A stretch of 64,000 nucleotides of DNA from Candolleomyces eurysporus (Eukaryota > Basidiomycota > Agaricomycetes > Agaricales > Psathyrellaceae). The notes beneath the pieces are model-generated. The model was not told the DNA's origin. It made no database searches and worked only from the letters and a program-made list of their open reading frames with translations. This document shows positions 37,309 to 49,123 of this stretch, piece after piece. The DNA lies in the NCBI GenBank assembly GCA_027579435.1, contig JANBPK010001487.1, positions 16,211 through 80,210 of the forward strand, written 5' to 3'. How positions within the stretch are numbered: the stretch's first letter is position 1; each line of letters opens with the position of its first letter. A program made the position numbers and the translations under genes.

Positions 37309-39998
37309 GCAGCAGCATCAGCAGCATCATGGGATTACATCTTCGTCTCCCCGACCTATGCCGCCAAATGGTATGGGTGGTATGGTTCCTGGTCCTTCCC
37401 AAGCCCCTGTAAATCGAGCCTCTATGACCCCAGACAATACTAATGCTATGGGTTTCATGGCTAACTATCCTGGTAATCAATTCTCTCCTACCGGTCAACG
37501 GATGCCCTCGGCCGCTGGCCAATATCCGTTCAACCAAGCATCCACACCCCCGATTCCTGACATGTCAGACCAAGCGCGCGGTCCCTTCGCAACGCCTGCT
37601 CAGCAACTTCAAATGAGCTCGAGTGGAATGGCGAATTCCCCGGACTTCTTTCCTCCATCTATTCCCCCTCGACCAGCGTCACAAAATCCCATGACTCCCC
37701 ATCCCATGCCCACACCTCAGCCACCACACCGTCAGACGCCTCAACCTAACGCCCAACAGCAGCAAGGCGCCCCACAGCCGGGTCCACCTGCTGCCCATCA
37801 CCCTTCCCCCATGCAATCCGCGCCGTCATCAGAGCAACTAGGGATGCACCCATCACAGCCTCAATCGCGTCCTCAATCGCAGCCCCAAATACCAAATAAT
37901 CAGGTGGCTGGTCCCCATGGTCAGACACCAAGATCCAACCAAACTCCTTTACCGCTAGGACCAACAATGGGGGCACCCGGCCGTTTACCCCAACAACCGA
38001 CCCCAGCGCCTATCATCCCCCCACCTTCTCAACAATCGCACATGCTGCAGCCGCAACTCACGGGCGGTCCCCCTCAACCCCCTGGCGGCGGGAACCAACC
38101 GCAACAACACCCACACATGAACATGGCACGACCACCGAATATGCCGATGCAACAAGCTATGGTTCCAGCCCCAACAGCTGGACCATCGAATCACCAGCGT
38201 GCGCACCCGTAAGTTTTTTCCTCCCGTCCACTTTTCTTCCCATCTGAAACGTCTTGAATAGAATACAAAATGCTGTCGGGAGTGGACAGGCACTTGTTCG
38301 GTTACTTCAATTTAGTGGAGTGCTTGCCGGGGAGGGCAAAAACGTTCGTCATCATCCCGACTCTCTATGTGGCGCATTCATCTAAATCTATGTCTCATAG
38401 AAACTTCAACTCTCGTGGTGGAGCGAGCTCGTCAAGGAATACTTCACCCCCAAGGCGATCATGAAGTTTACGCTGTGGAAAGATAATCAACAGCAAGAGG
38501 CAAAACCATTCGGTGGGCAGATTCTTCTTTGTCTCGACTCCGCGTCTAGCCATTTACTGACAATAAGACTCCACAGAGATTGGCATCCCGATATTGCCGC
38601 GTTTTTTCCTGGTGACGACCCAATCCGGTGTTAAATCGATGACACTAACCTTGGACGGTGCGCGAGAACGCCTCTTTACACAAGGGCATGCCGTCGTCGA
38701 ATGCGTTTCCGCCGTGTGGACGTACAAGTACACCAACGGGTACACGGTGACTCTGCGCGGGCCGCTCACCGCCCACGTCATTGTTGTTGCGACTCAGCCG
38801 CCTAATGCACAACAGGCACCGACTCAACCGGCTTGGACGCTCAAGATTGACGAATTCGAGTTTGGTGCAACGCATCATGAGAAGTTCATTCAGTCGGATA
38901 TGATTTTGGGTGAACGGATGGCTGAAACGCCGGTTATGAGGCCTATGTTTATAGCGCCGAGTCCGAGTCCGCCTTCGAGGAGCATGGAGTATCAGAGAAT
39001 CGTGGATGATGAACATCAGAGGTACGAGGAACCAAGGCTAGTCATTGAGAGGGCTATTATACCTGGTGAACCCGTGAACGCTTTCGGGATTCCACAAGCG
39101 ACGATGCGGTGTCTAGAGGTTAGCTTTATTTCCCTCGATTTCCTGGCCCGATGATGACACTGATTTTCTTTTTTTTTTCTTACGTTCTAGTTGGCTGAAA
39201 GTGTCGGGGCGATGGCCGAATTGATTTCATTTGCAGATGAGACAAAGCTCGGTCCACTAGGTATTGTAGATATCTCTCTTAAATCCCGTTTTCCAACCTC
39301 AACTCACATACGATACTTCTTTGTTTTACCCAGATGCCCTAGCCAGATTTGCGGAGAAACTGAGGAAGACCGGATATACATTGAACCCCACGACACCAGA
39401 GGCACAACGGCCGGGAATTCAGGTACACCCGACCCAGCACCCAGTCCTAGTCCAACAACCACCTCCTAATGCCATACCCGGGCCGGGTATCATAAACGGT
39501 GTCATTCCTCCTCCTCCTGGGTCTCAAGCAGCTGCAGTGCAGCAACAACAATTTCAACAACAACATAGCAATATCCCCCCACCGCAACCCCAGCAAACAT
39601 TGTACCAATCCGTTCCGCCTTCAGTAATGAATCCCCATCTATCAAACAGTAATAGCCAGACTATTATCCCACCCCCACCTTCGGCGACGATGGTCGGTTC
39701 ACCACAAAATACGACAACATCAGCGTCGAATTCACCTCAAAAACAACACCGGTCAATACCCCAAAACGCGAACAGCAGTAGTGGACCAGCCTCGGGAGGA
39801 TCGTCTCAGACGGCGGCATCGCCTGCGATGTCGGGAGGAACGGGGACGACGAACAATACGCCTGCCTTGTCGCACGCTTCGTTGAAGAGGAAGGGAGGCC
39901 CGAGTGACGCTGCTTCGTCGCCGACGATGGCTCCTGGGGAGCAAGCGTCAGGGAAACGGGGTCCGAGGAAGCGGGGCCGGACGAATGCAGCTGGATAA
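36527..39998 (+). CDS. LIM-domain-binding (LDB1/PtaB-type) transcriptional co-regulator
   Basis: This nuclear adaptor resembles LDB1, Aspergillus PtaB and fission-yeast Adn1, which work with Flo8/Som1-type factors in adhesion and development. It is about 1,050 residues. A long N-terminal half rich in Gln, Pro, Met and Asn holds a 22-Gln run. The conserved domain is rebuilt across introns: NAVGSGQALVRLLQFSGVLAGEGK, KLQLSWWSELVKEYFTPKAIMKFTLWKDN, FEIGIPILPRFFLVTTQSGVKSMTL, VSAVWTYKYTNGYTVTLRGPL, FEFGATHHEKFI. The C-terminal part is Pro/Gln/Ser-rich and ends in a basic KRGPRKRGR patch, a probable nuclear signal. Five introns were placed. The ATG at 36527 is used because an in-frame stop lies just upstream; an additional 5' exon remains possible. 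The gene converges on the PNUTS-like gene. Confidence 0.85.
37250..37315 (+). repeat. CAG/CAA tract coding 22 glutamines
   Basis: A run of mixed CAG and CAA codons lies inside the LDB1-like gene, with His-interrupted Gln following. CAA interruptions make it less prone to slippage than a pure CAG run, but length differences between strains are likely. Confidence 0.95.
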
Positions 39999-41090
39999 GT
40001 TTTTTTCGTGTTGTCTTTCGTCGGACGCCCTCCGCCCGTCTGTTGTTATGTTAAACCTCGACCTCCCTTGTGTAGTAATATCCGCTTGCTCTTTGTGTCT
40101 TATTTCGCCTGCCTTTTTTTTTATTATCTCTCTGTCCGATCTGCCAGCGTAATTTACTCTCCGTTGCAGGCTCTCTTGTGCTCATAGATCTTTCTCTGTA
40201 TTNGTATCCCCGCCTGTCGCATCCTTTTTAGTTATGTCCTGAACTCCCACTTCATTTTCATTTCCGGTTCCGTCAGTCCAAACCAAACTCTTCTTGATAT
40301 CTATTCATTCATTTCCCAGAACAGAACCGTGCTGCGCCCTGCTTCCTCTTCTTCACTTGATCCTTCTCCTACGGCGCAATTCATTCTTTCACCTCTCTGT
40401 CTCTCTCTCACCCTTTCTTGTATAACGACCTCGAGGCTTCATCACCTCGCAGCCCCTTTTGTTGTTCGCATTATGAAACCTCGGACATTTAGACTCATAA
40501 TAATACAAAATGTGCCAACAAACAGAACCACCCCAACATTAACGTTAACCATGAGTCTTCCCGCGAAGCGAAGCTTGATAATCGAATGAATAACAAAACT
40601 TCGGAGATTACACGGCGCCTGTACCCCGTCAGTCGAACCGCTAAAACCCCTCATAGAAGTAGCTAGCCTCAGGAATGGCAGGCAGCACTATTCAATTGAA
40701 TTGCGCAAACGATTGCGTTAACATCCCGTCACTCGAACTCGGGTTATGTGCTTGCTGAAATGACGTCTTGTCGCTCTGTGATGCATTTATATACATACAT
40801 GACATGATGTGTTGAAGAAATACGGACATGCAAATGGTGATGTGGTGAGTGTGGAGAGAGGAGAAAAGGAGAAAGAAACAGATGTGGGCGGGGTCAAGGG
40901 TGAAGGGCTGACTGAAAACGGTGGATAATTAAATCAGGTATATATATCTGTAAAGAATCCTAGAGCACCAAAAAGCGTCCCCAATAACCGGTGCGTGTGT
41001 AGAACCAAGCCTCCCAACAGGAGGAAGAGGCGTATTGGAAGAGTGGTGGTCGGCTCCTCGACGGGCAGGTCTTCGTTGGTCGTCGTCGGA
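39999..41090. other. Spacer between convergent genes
   Basis: This holds the 3' flanks of the LDB1-like and PNUTS-like genes. T-rich stretches near 40000-40150 fit 3' ends. One N lies at 40203. No gene is supported. Confidence 0.5.
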
Positions 41091-44000
41091 TTAGAATATC
41101 TCGTGGGCAAAGTCACATTGATCGCCGAATTTGCATCTGTTAATTTCGGAGGGAAAGAGGGAAAAAATCATAAATTAGCCTCTGCCTCATTCTGACGATT
41201 TCAGGGACATTTAATGCTCGCCTTCCTTGTGCAAAGAAACTGCAAGGTTTTCTTTTATTGTGTCTATAACCACCATCGTCGCCTCCTCCACGTCCTCGAC
41301 CTCGGCCGAAGCCGCCGCGTCCCCGGCCACGCCCCCGGCCTTCCCACGCACGGCCGGAGTGATCGGGATCGTCGTGATAAGCATGTCCATATTCGGTCGG
41401 AAAATGATTGGGTGTCGACCCCCACGCCTGTTGCTCATCCTCGTATCCACCTGGCTGCCCGTACTGAGGGCCTGACGGCGCTGCTTGCAACTGCTGGATT
41501 AACTGCTGTACCATAGGATTATTGAAGCCTGTCGAATCTGGAGGTTGCGGCTGCGGCTGCTGTTGTTGCTGTACCTGCAGAGCATGCTGCATGGCCGGAT
41601 TCATTGCCAGCGTTTCAAGCAACTGCTGCACGACCGGCTGCGTTGCCTGTGCTGCAGCCAAAACGTTTCCCAGCTCCGCAGCGTTCGCACTGTGCCAGAA
41701 CAGAGCGTCGTTCTCTTCCCCTAACATCATTCTCGTCACATTTTGGTCGGTTTCTTCCTCCGTAAGCACAGAAGCGGGCTCCCCTGGCGATTCGGGTATC
41801 TGGGACGACTTGTACAGAGCACCGAGCGACGACTGCTCGCGCTGTTCCTGGATATTCTTTTCCTCACTGTTACTGCCACGGAGTTCGTTCTGTGGGTCCA
41901 GAGCTGTAAACAAGGAGGAGGCAATCAGTCAAATGTCTATTCTTCTTCTTCGAATTTTGACTAGGTAACCACGTACGCAGAGGCTCTGACCAATCGATGA
42001 CTTCTTCGAACATCTGTGCATGCAGCGCAGCTCCCTCACCCCTATCCAAGTCTCGCAAGTTAACATGTGTACCCTGTCCAAGCCACATAGCATTAAGTCC
42101 CAAACTCAAGAACGAAGCCAGAGAAATCCAACCCACATCCTTGGGATCATCGTCATATACCGCCCGTTCAATGTATCGTATTGATTCCAACTCCGAATCA
42201 GCAGCCCATGTAACGCTCTTCTTCTTCTTCCCTCCATTCTTTCCCATAGGCGCCGTCTGCGTTTGCTGAAGAGGGGACTGCGCCGGAGCCGGTGGCGTCA
42301 CCACAGCAGGAGAAGCATCCTTCCGTTTCATTGTCTTGAGTATATCCTGGAATGGATCGACGTTCGAAGGCTGCGCAACGTCTCCATCAGCTGCCTTGGG
42401 AGGCGCTGGCGCCTTCTTGAACGAGGGGAGCTTTGGCTTGGACTTTGGCGCCGAGAAGAACCCGGTGTCGGTACCGGCTCCTTTCACCGTCGTTGTTGAT
42501 CCAACGGTGGCTAGTGGCTTCGTCTCCTTCTTCACTGAAGTAGGTTTTGTCGACGTCGCCGTCCCTACAGCAGGCTTCTTCGCTGGCGGGAGCGCACCTG
42601 CTCCGGCGCCAATGGAAGCGGCCCCTTTAGTTGGAGGCTCGCCATGCTTCCTCTTCTTGGACTGGGCACCTGAAAAAATCGGGAAAAAATCAAATTAAAA
42701 TTCAGTGAAGGATTTCTGGGCGATAGACTGGCGTGACCCACCCTCTCTCGCGTTGGTGTCTGGTTTCGAGGTTCGATTCGCGTCGGCTACCATTTCGCGC
42801 CATCTTTGTTCGAGATTCGATGCCATGTCCTTGATGGCTGTAGCATTTCGGGTTGTCGCAATAGGCCGAAGAGGGAGGGCAAAAAGTTAGATACATATTT
42901 TATCGACAGATTTTGTTGTGGTAGTATGCTCAATTGTCCAGACAGCACCGAAAACGAATTTTCCCACCACCAAGTTCGTAATTGTAAAAAAGGGAAGCAA
43001 GAAGGTGAGATTTGGTTCGCGAAAGTCGATTCGTTTGGACTCGATTTCGTTTGCAACACTCTCATCAAGCTCATTGGGAAGACAACCGAAAAGAAATCAA
43101 ACCTTTTCGCCAGCGGCGTCTGGACAAGAGACGAGGATATATGGGGATAACGAGAGTTTAGCTCACCTTGTGAGGGATGCTTGAGGAGTTTCAAAATGAT
43201 CTTGCCCAGCTTTGAAGACGCCAGTGATTCGACCGTAAATGGTAGCCGGTCGATAATCTACAAACGACATTAGAATGTTTTTCGCGCTTCAAGCGAGGAG
43301 TCCTCACATGCAAAAGTGGCATTATTGTGTCCTTCAGCTCGCCATCGCCCTTTGCAGCAGTTTTTAACCATTCTCGTGTTATTTCCATCGCTCCTCCGTT
43401 CTCGGACCATGCCCGAAAGTAGTGGTTCGGTGCACCGTCCCTCATTTTGGTCAAAATCTCAAGACGTGTTGAAACTTCAACATCCTGTAAACCAAAATTG
43501 TCGATCTTGTCGACCAAAGTCTGCACGGCGCCAGCACCGCTAAAGGCAGACGACTGCAGCAAGGGCTTGAGCGATCTTTCAAATTGCTCTTTCCGTGCAC
43601 GGGCTTGCTGTTCTTGTTGTTGCTTGAGCAACGCTGCTTGCTGGTCGGGTGTGGTTGAGGGTGAAACTGAGAGAGTGGCAGTGGAAGATGGAGCAGAAGA
43701 AGGCACAGACGATGGCGGTGGAGGGGGATTGGGGGATTGACCGTAGAACATCGCCGGGGGCATACCAGCAGAAGTGGAATGCAAGACCTGAGGCGAGAGT
43801 GTGCCTTGGGCCGCGGTTTGACGGTAGTAGGCTGTGGGGTATGTGCCGAGAGCATGGCCGAAGGATGAGTAGGGTATTTGTTGGGCAGAGGCCTGTGAGG
43901 GATAGCTGGACGCTGGGAACTGATTCTGCAATGGACCATTCATCGGCATGGTAGACAACGAGGGGCTAGAAGCATCATGAATACGGGGGAGCATGTGGAA

Positions 44001-44639
44001 AACAACCGTGGCACGCACTCTATGATCATATGCTGTGAAGGTGGAGAATGCTGGGTTCCCGGGTTCTGTGAGGTGGAGGGCTGGGACATTTGATAATGGG
44101 ATTGCTGTTGCTGGGACGACTGGTGCTGCTGCTGGCCCTGGCCCTGAATTTGGGATGTCGGTGGGGTGGGATTGGTCGCGCCATTCAGGGACGAATAGTT
44201 GGAAAGAGGGACGCTTGAGGACACGAATGACGGGGGCCATGCGCCGTAAGACTGCAGCGGCACAATGTAGTTGTATCCGTACAGCGATGTCGGCGACAAC
44301 ATCGCTGCGCTGGTGCTTGGACCTGGGAATCCGACGTCAAAACACGCGACGTGCACGGAGCAAGCAGACTCACCGGTGATGTCGTCCAGGGTGGTAAAAT
44401 CGGCCATATCGTCGAGTGCAGAGGCGGCGGATGCAGTGGCGGAGGGATTGGAAGCGACGCCGGGGGCGGTGGAGGCGGTCGTGCGATCCTTGGGGGCCGG
44501 GGCGTTGACCCAGTCGTCGACGAGCATGGTGGACGTTGGGGAGGACGAGGACGAGGGCTGGGCATCGTGGTGCTGGACATGGCGGGAGGAGGGAGAGGCG
44601 TGGTCTGGGGGCACGAACCATCCGCCATACATGTCCATG
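41091..44639 (-). CDS. PNUTS-like protein phosphatase 1 regulator (TFIIS-N and CCCH domains)
   Basis: This is a probable nuclear targeting subunit of PP1, involved in dephosphorylating RNA polymerase II during termination. It is around 900 residues. It starts MDMYGGWFVPPDHA, with a long Ser/Pro/Gln-rich N-terminus. A TFIIS N-terminal (LW) helical domain follows: VQTLVDKIDNFGLQDVEVSTRLEIL, NHYFRAWSENGGAMEI, LPLLH/IIDRLPFTVESLASSKLGKIILKL. Next is a Lys-rich region with the PP1-docking RVxF-type motif KSVTWA near 42205. A GRGRGRGG-type RGG stretch precedes a C-terminal zinc finger, CSFFAQGRCKFGDQCDFAH (C-x7-C-x5-C-x3-H). The finger is completed by a GC-AG intron (GCGAGC). The domain order is that of PNUTS/PPP1R10. 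The exon path between about 42870 and 43165 is uncertain. The start at 44639 is the first ATG, and the stop is at 41091-41093. Confidence 0.78.
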
Positions 44640-44935
44640 ATAAATTGATGTTTTTCCAAGTTTTTTACGGAAATTCTCTCTAAAAGCAGACGGACGGTGC
44701 GCTGCCGGGCAGGCTGTCTCCGTGGGTGCGCTCGCCGTGCAAAGGGCGGTTGACGCTGGGGACGGCGGAAAATTTGGCTCTTCGTCGCTGCGACGGACGG
44801 TCGAGGCCACAGCCAGCAAATAGCCATATTCAANTTCCGACTCCGCTTCGTGTCCCGCCGTCCCACGGTCACTGAAACATTCATTCCTTTCAAATTGAAT
44901 AGACNAAAAAAAAACAACAAAGTTCAACTTCCCCC
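44640..44935. promoter_or_regulatory. Divergent promoter between PNUTS-like and HMG-box genes
   Basis: The 296-bp gap between two opposed start codons contains Ns at 44834 and 44905 and a poly-A run after the second. No TATA box is obvious. Confidence 0.5.
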
Positions 44936-45974
44936 ATNGACCAAAATCGACCTCCAGGAATTCGAGCAGCAGCGAGAAAAGGCATGTTCCCCCTCCCCTC
45001 CCCGTCGTCGACGTCGCTGACCCCCCCGAAGCTCGCCGCGAGTCTTCTCGCCTCCGCCCAGCAGCTCAGAAGCACAGCGCAGGACGCCGAGGACTTTGCC
45101 AAGCTCATTAGTGGGATTGATGGTGCGTGCTCGTGTCCCGTCGTTCTCTTTTTCTTCCCTCTCTGACCCCCCTCTCCAGTCGACGGCAAAGGCAAGCGCA
45201 AAGAGCTCGTCTTTGACGACGGAGACGGCTCCAAGAAGCGCAAGCGTTCCGTCAAGCCCAAGGATCCCAATGCTCCGAGGCGTCCTGCCTCGTCGTACAT
45301 CCTTTTCCAGAACGAAAAACGCGCCAAGCTACGTGAGGAGAACCCCCAGCTCTCCAACGCCGAAATCCTGCACCTTTGCTCGGAAATGTGGAAGAATGCG
45401 GATGACGAGACCAGGGAGGTACGTTCGACGCGTCCGTCCCGTTTTGGATGTCTTCCGTGCATCTCTGTGGCAGTACTCATGCATGCATGTCAGGAATTCA
45501 ACCAGAAACAGCTCGCCGAGAAGGCCCGCTACGAGGTAGACAAGAAGGCCTGGGACAGCCGAACTCCAGCACAAGTTGCGGCTGCTGAAAAGGCCACCGC
45601 AGAGGCTGCCGCGGTATGTCCTTCCGTGCATCATGTTCTTCATTGACATATCATGATCTGCTCTCTTACGAAACTCTTAATCACAGTCCAAAAAGGCAAA
45701 CAAGGGTGGCAGGTCGAAGAAAGACCCCGCTCCCGTGGCGGCTGTGCAAGCACGTCCCCCTCCTCCCGAGGTCGATTCCGACGAAGACGCGGAGACCGGC
45801 GATGACAGCGAGGAAGAGTCGAATCTCGAAGTCCCGGCCGCTCGGGGGGCCAAGGAGGAGTCTAGCGAAGAGGAAACCGACTCTGACGAGTCGGAACCTG
45901 CACCCAAACGCAAACGTGGAGCCTCTGCTCAGCCTAAGCCCGTGAAAGGCATCAAGAAGCCTTCCAAGGCGTGA
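44936..45974 (+). CDS. HMG-box chromatin protein (NHP6/HMGB-like with acidic tail)
   Basis: This is a nuclear DNA-bending protein of about 255 residues. If the N at 44938 is an extra character, the start reads MTKIDLQEFEQQREK. A 50-nt GC-AG intron (44982-45031) then joins it to LAASLLASAQQLRSTAQDAEDFAKLI. A basic linker (GKGKRKELV...KKRKRSVKPKDPNAPRRP) leads into the HMG box: PASSYILFQNEKRAKLREENPQLSNAEILHLCSEMWKNAD, continuing after an intron with EFNQKQLAEKARYEVDKKAW. The C-terminus alternates acidic Ser/Glu/Asp runs with a KRKR patch and ends KKPSKA. The box is complete, with the usual Pro, Phe, Trp and Tyr core residues. Family membership is firm. A specific role, for example with FACT or a remodeller, cannot be read from sequence. 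Confidence 0.85.
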
Positions 45975-46503
45975 TCTAACGCTTCTTCTCTGGTCACCTC
46001 TGAAATCATCCCTCGTTCTTTATTCCCCCGTCTTCCTGCTTAAGAGGATCACGAATTGGACTCTGTTTAATGATGCCATGTCGATGCCCTTCCCTGCCCT
46101 CCTTTAATTCGTTCGCTCGCTTTCCCTCTTATTCTACTTGGTTATAATATCTGATATAAGCGCGCTTATTACTCGATACTTACCCCTCCGCCGGGCTATA
46201 TTACTTTGGTTTTTGTTATGACAATGTTGGCCCCCCGTTCATAGAGATGTGTTGTGTTTTTATATCTCCTACAATGAATCGCTGATTTGTATTCACAGGT
46301 GTTGCACCGAACCTTCTCCATCCGTCCAGACTAAGGCGGTGTCGGGATTGACAATCATGTATCCGAGCCGGAAAGCGGTGCAGCTGCGTGGGGCTGTTGT
46401 GCTCTTGTTAAGGTTAAAGTCTCCGCCTGCGCACGACATATATAAGCCCTCTCCTGTTTTCTCCTCTTCCTTTCTTCCCAACAACAACCACTCACTTCAC
46501 TGT
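45975..46503. other. Intergenic region with the WW-gene promoter
   Basis: This holds the 3' flank of the HMG-box gene and the promoter of the WW-domain gene, including a TATA box at 46439-46446. No further gene is seen. Confidence 0.5.
46439..46446 (+). promoter_or_regulatory. TATA box of the WW-domain gene
   Basis: A canonical TATATAAG lies 57 bp before the ATG, followed by a CT-rich stretch and a CAACAACAACCACTCACTTC leader typical of strongly expressed fungal genes. Confidence 0.65.
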
Positions 46504-47638
46504 ATGTCCTCACCATACCCCTTGGACACCAACCCCGATTCCCGATCCCTGCCACCAGGGTGGATTTCGCAGTATGATCCAAAGTGAGTGGATTTTTTTT
46601 TATCTTATCGGAGGTTCGCTAACAGCTTTCGTCGTAGCTATCGAGCCTGGTACTACGTGAACACCCAGGCTCAGCCACCCGTCACAACCTGGGAGCACCC
46701 CTTAGGTCCCCCACCTCCCCAGTCACCACCCCCACCTGTCTACTCCCCGTCTTCGGGACCACCAGCAGGTAACGGCGCACTCAACGCACCGGGTGGTGGA
46801 GCGGGAGGGTTCGCGTTCCCGGTGGCCTCACCGGCTGCTTCGACGTACCCCGGTGGCCCTGAAGCCTCCACCAACCCCTATGGATACGAAAATCCTCAGG
46901 GTNAACTATGGAGGTTACCAAGGTGGCCCAACCTCTCCTCAGAACAAGACAGGTGATAGTAAGCCTATGTACGGAGGGAACAGTACGTACCCGCAGGTCC
47001 AGAACTCGTCTGTCCCCGGGTATGGGTACCGGCCTGAAGGCACCCCAACCCACTCCACGACTGTCCAGTCTGGGCCNACCGGTGGTAGCACCGGGAAGGG
47101 GGTTGGCGGGCTGCTTGGAGGGCTTTTGGGNTGGGAAGGCCGGCAAGCATGGCGGTAGCGGTGGCCCATTGGGCAAGCTCTCNGCGCTAGCAGGNGGAAG
47201 TCATGGTGGNCACAGCAGTGGCGGCAAATTGGGCGCTTTAGGCGCTCTGGGCGGGCTTGCAGGAGGAAGTCATGGCGGCCACAGCAGCGGTGGAGGGAGT
47301 GCCGGCAAGTTGGGGCGCTCTGGGTGCTTTGGGTGGGCTTGCAGCAGGAAGTCATGGTAGCCACGGCGGTGGGCACGGATATGGCGGCCATGCCGCCTAC
47401 GCACACGGCAAGAAGAAAAAGGGTGGCATGGGTGCGATGGGAGGTGCTGCTCTCGGTCTCGGAGCTGGTTTGGTGGGTGGTGCCCTTGTTGCGGACGCCA
47501 TCGACGACTCGTTCGATGACTATGGAGGTGGTGGTACGTACCCTTTCCCCCTTGAACTAACTCAAGATCGCTGACCGTGCTGTAGATTTCGGCGATTTTG
47601 GTGACGGAGATTTCGGTGGTGGAGATTTTGATTTCTGA
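46504..47638 (+). CDS. WW-domain protein with Gly/His/Ser-rich repetitive tail
   Basis: The model has about 343 residues in three exons. The N-terminal WW domain reads LPPGWISQYDPNYRAWYYVNTQAQPPVTTWEHPLG across a 55-nt intron; both tryptophans, the tyrosine pair and the closing proline are present, so it should bind Pro-rich ligands. A Pro-rich linker follows, then repeats of the type GALGGLAGGSHGGHSSGGK, then a glycine-zipper-like hydrophobic patch (GGAALGLGAGLVGGALVADAI) and an acidic DDSFDDYGGG...GDFGDGDFGGGDFDF end. The frame needs N 46903 and N 47131 removed and one G dropped from the GGGG at 47312-47315, so these are probably sequence errors. Other Ns fall at third codon positions. The same layout occurs in fungal stress or surface-associated proteins, but no function is claimed. 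Confidence 0.75.
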
Positions 47639-47671
47639 GCTAATCCCCAATCCAATACAAGACCAATCCTA

Positions 47672-49123
47672 GGTGTAACTATTTCCTATCTATGAACGAT
47701 CGGACTCTATTCTCCTGTATTACATGTATACCATACCTGCTGTATCTTTCCTGGTCAACCACATATCGTACATGTACTATACCTAACTTCTTGGATTTGC
47801 TGCTACAGTTCTCAATCATATACCTTTTTGAATTTGAGCTCATTGACGACTGAATTTGACAATCAAGAGTTTTCTGGCTAGTAATCGAATATGAACCCGA
47901 TCCCAAATCTACCCTCGACCCACATCTCTACGCTTTCGTGTCTCGATCTTCTCTTCCGCCTCTGTCCAAAAGTCTCTTTCGCCCGATCTCCCATCCCATT
48001 CACGTACGATTTGCTTCTGCGAGCGCCTGATCATCGCATACTCCGAGGACCGGGGTGATCGCCCTTCATGGCAGACATGTTCAGTAAAGCCAACGACAGC
48101 TCGCGAGTCGACGACCCCAGTGTAAATAGCCTTGATGTCTGCCACGCCGGACTGGTTGATCGTATATGGAGGGGCGAAGTACAGCCAAACAATAATTACC
48201 CTTACCGTAGCCGGACAGCACGAAGTGATTGCTTCCACTGTCCCGACGAGCCCTTCTACAAGGCAGGATTGGAGTGAGCTAATGTGCATAGATACGTGTG
48301 TGAGGCGTGGCACTTGTTTCAATGTATCCCATTTCCAGCCATCCCATTCCCTATTGGACATCCGCATGAGCTCGAGATGTGTGACATTTCGGAAGAAGGG
48401 GTGGGAGAAACGACGATCTTCGCGACGGAGTGCTGGGAGGTAAGTGAGAGAGAGTCGGGCTGGCGCAACGAGGGTTGAAGTTGAATAGAAGAACTTTCTT
48501 ATAAAGGGCAGGCCTAAAAAGCACCATAATAGGAGTGTTTCGGCGTTTTGACATGCTTCGAGAACGGCTACCACCTCCTCCGTTGCCCTTTGATTGAAGT
48601 CGATAAAGAGAGTTTTGACGTGAAAGGCGAGGTATTCTGGCGGTTTGCTTGTAGATGGATCTTGCATGGTGCGGTACAACTTCGATGATGCTCCTACGTG
48701 CCGTCTATCGAAGAAGAAGATTCGGCGATAGATAATCGGTTCTACCCTACTAGGAGATGAGCTCGAGTGCGATGCGTTTGCGACAGGTATACTTGCCACG
48801 ATCGGACTTTCTTCGAGACAAGAACGCAGGTTGTTGCATATCCGGCTTCTGCCACAAGCTCGAAAATGGTGCGACCAATGTCATCAGGTAGCTCGACGGC
48901 GCTTTCCTGGAAACTAGTAGTAACGTCCATGATGGGTGGTTGAGAAGAAAACGTGTGAGGGCCTCACGGCCCACTCCGGCGCTAGAGTGGTCCCGGGTAT
49001 GGAGGGCGCCCAAAGCGCCAGAGCACCCTATGGTAGCTCCTTCAAATTATGGTTCAAGCTCAAACCCACCCCGTCGTCATCTCGGAACAGGAGTTCAACC
49101 CCTAGAATTGGGAACAGACGGTG
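47672..49123. repeat. Tandem duplication unit 1 (F-box-like gene and flank)
   Basis: The unit starts 34 bp after the WW-gene stop with GGTGTAACTATTTC and recurs at 49124 with an offset of 1,452 bp. It contains the first F-box-like gene. Its 3' part (48931-49123, gene upstream region) matches sequence following the second copy up to about 50340. Confidence 0.75.
47909..48930 (-). CDS. F-box-like protein, tandem copy 1
   Basis: Two exons, 48797-48930 and 47909-48746, give 323 residues. The 50-nt intron is GC-AG (GCAAGT...TAG) and joins KKVRSW to VEPIIYRR. The N-terminus (VELPDDIGRTIFELVAEAGYATTCVLVSKKVRSWVEPIIYRRIFF) has the pattern of a fungal F-box: Leu-Pro-x-Asp followed by helices ending in a conserved Trp-Val-Glu-Pro. 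The remaining part (HVKTLFIDF, CQNAETLLLW, FRNVTHLEL, LTHVSMHI) resembles irregular leucine-rich strands, as in Agaricomycete F-box proteins that recruit substrates to SCF ubiquitin ligases. The pair with the next gene is clear: the proteins share most blocks, including EPIIYRR, TMQDPSTSKP and the EYAMIRRS...IVREWDGRS tail. A role in ubiquitination is inferred only. Confidence 0.8.

Noticed and set aside
40700..40790. Possible tRNA T-loop (GAGTTCGAGTGACGGG) in the LDB1-PNUTS spacer
   Set aside because: No acceptor, D or anticodon arms could be paired around it.
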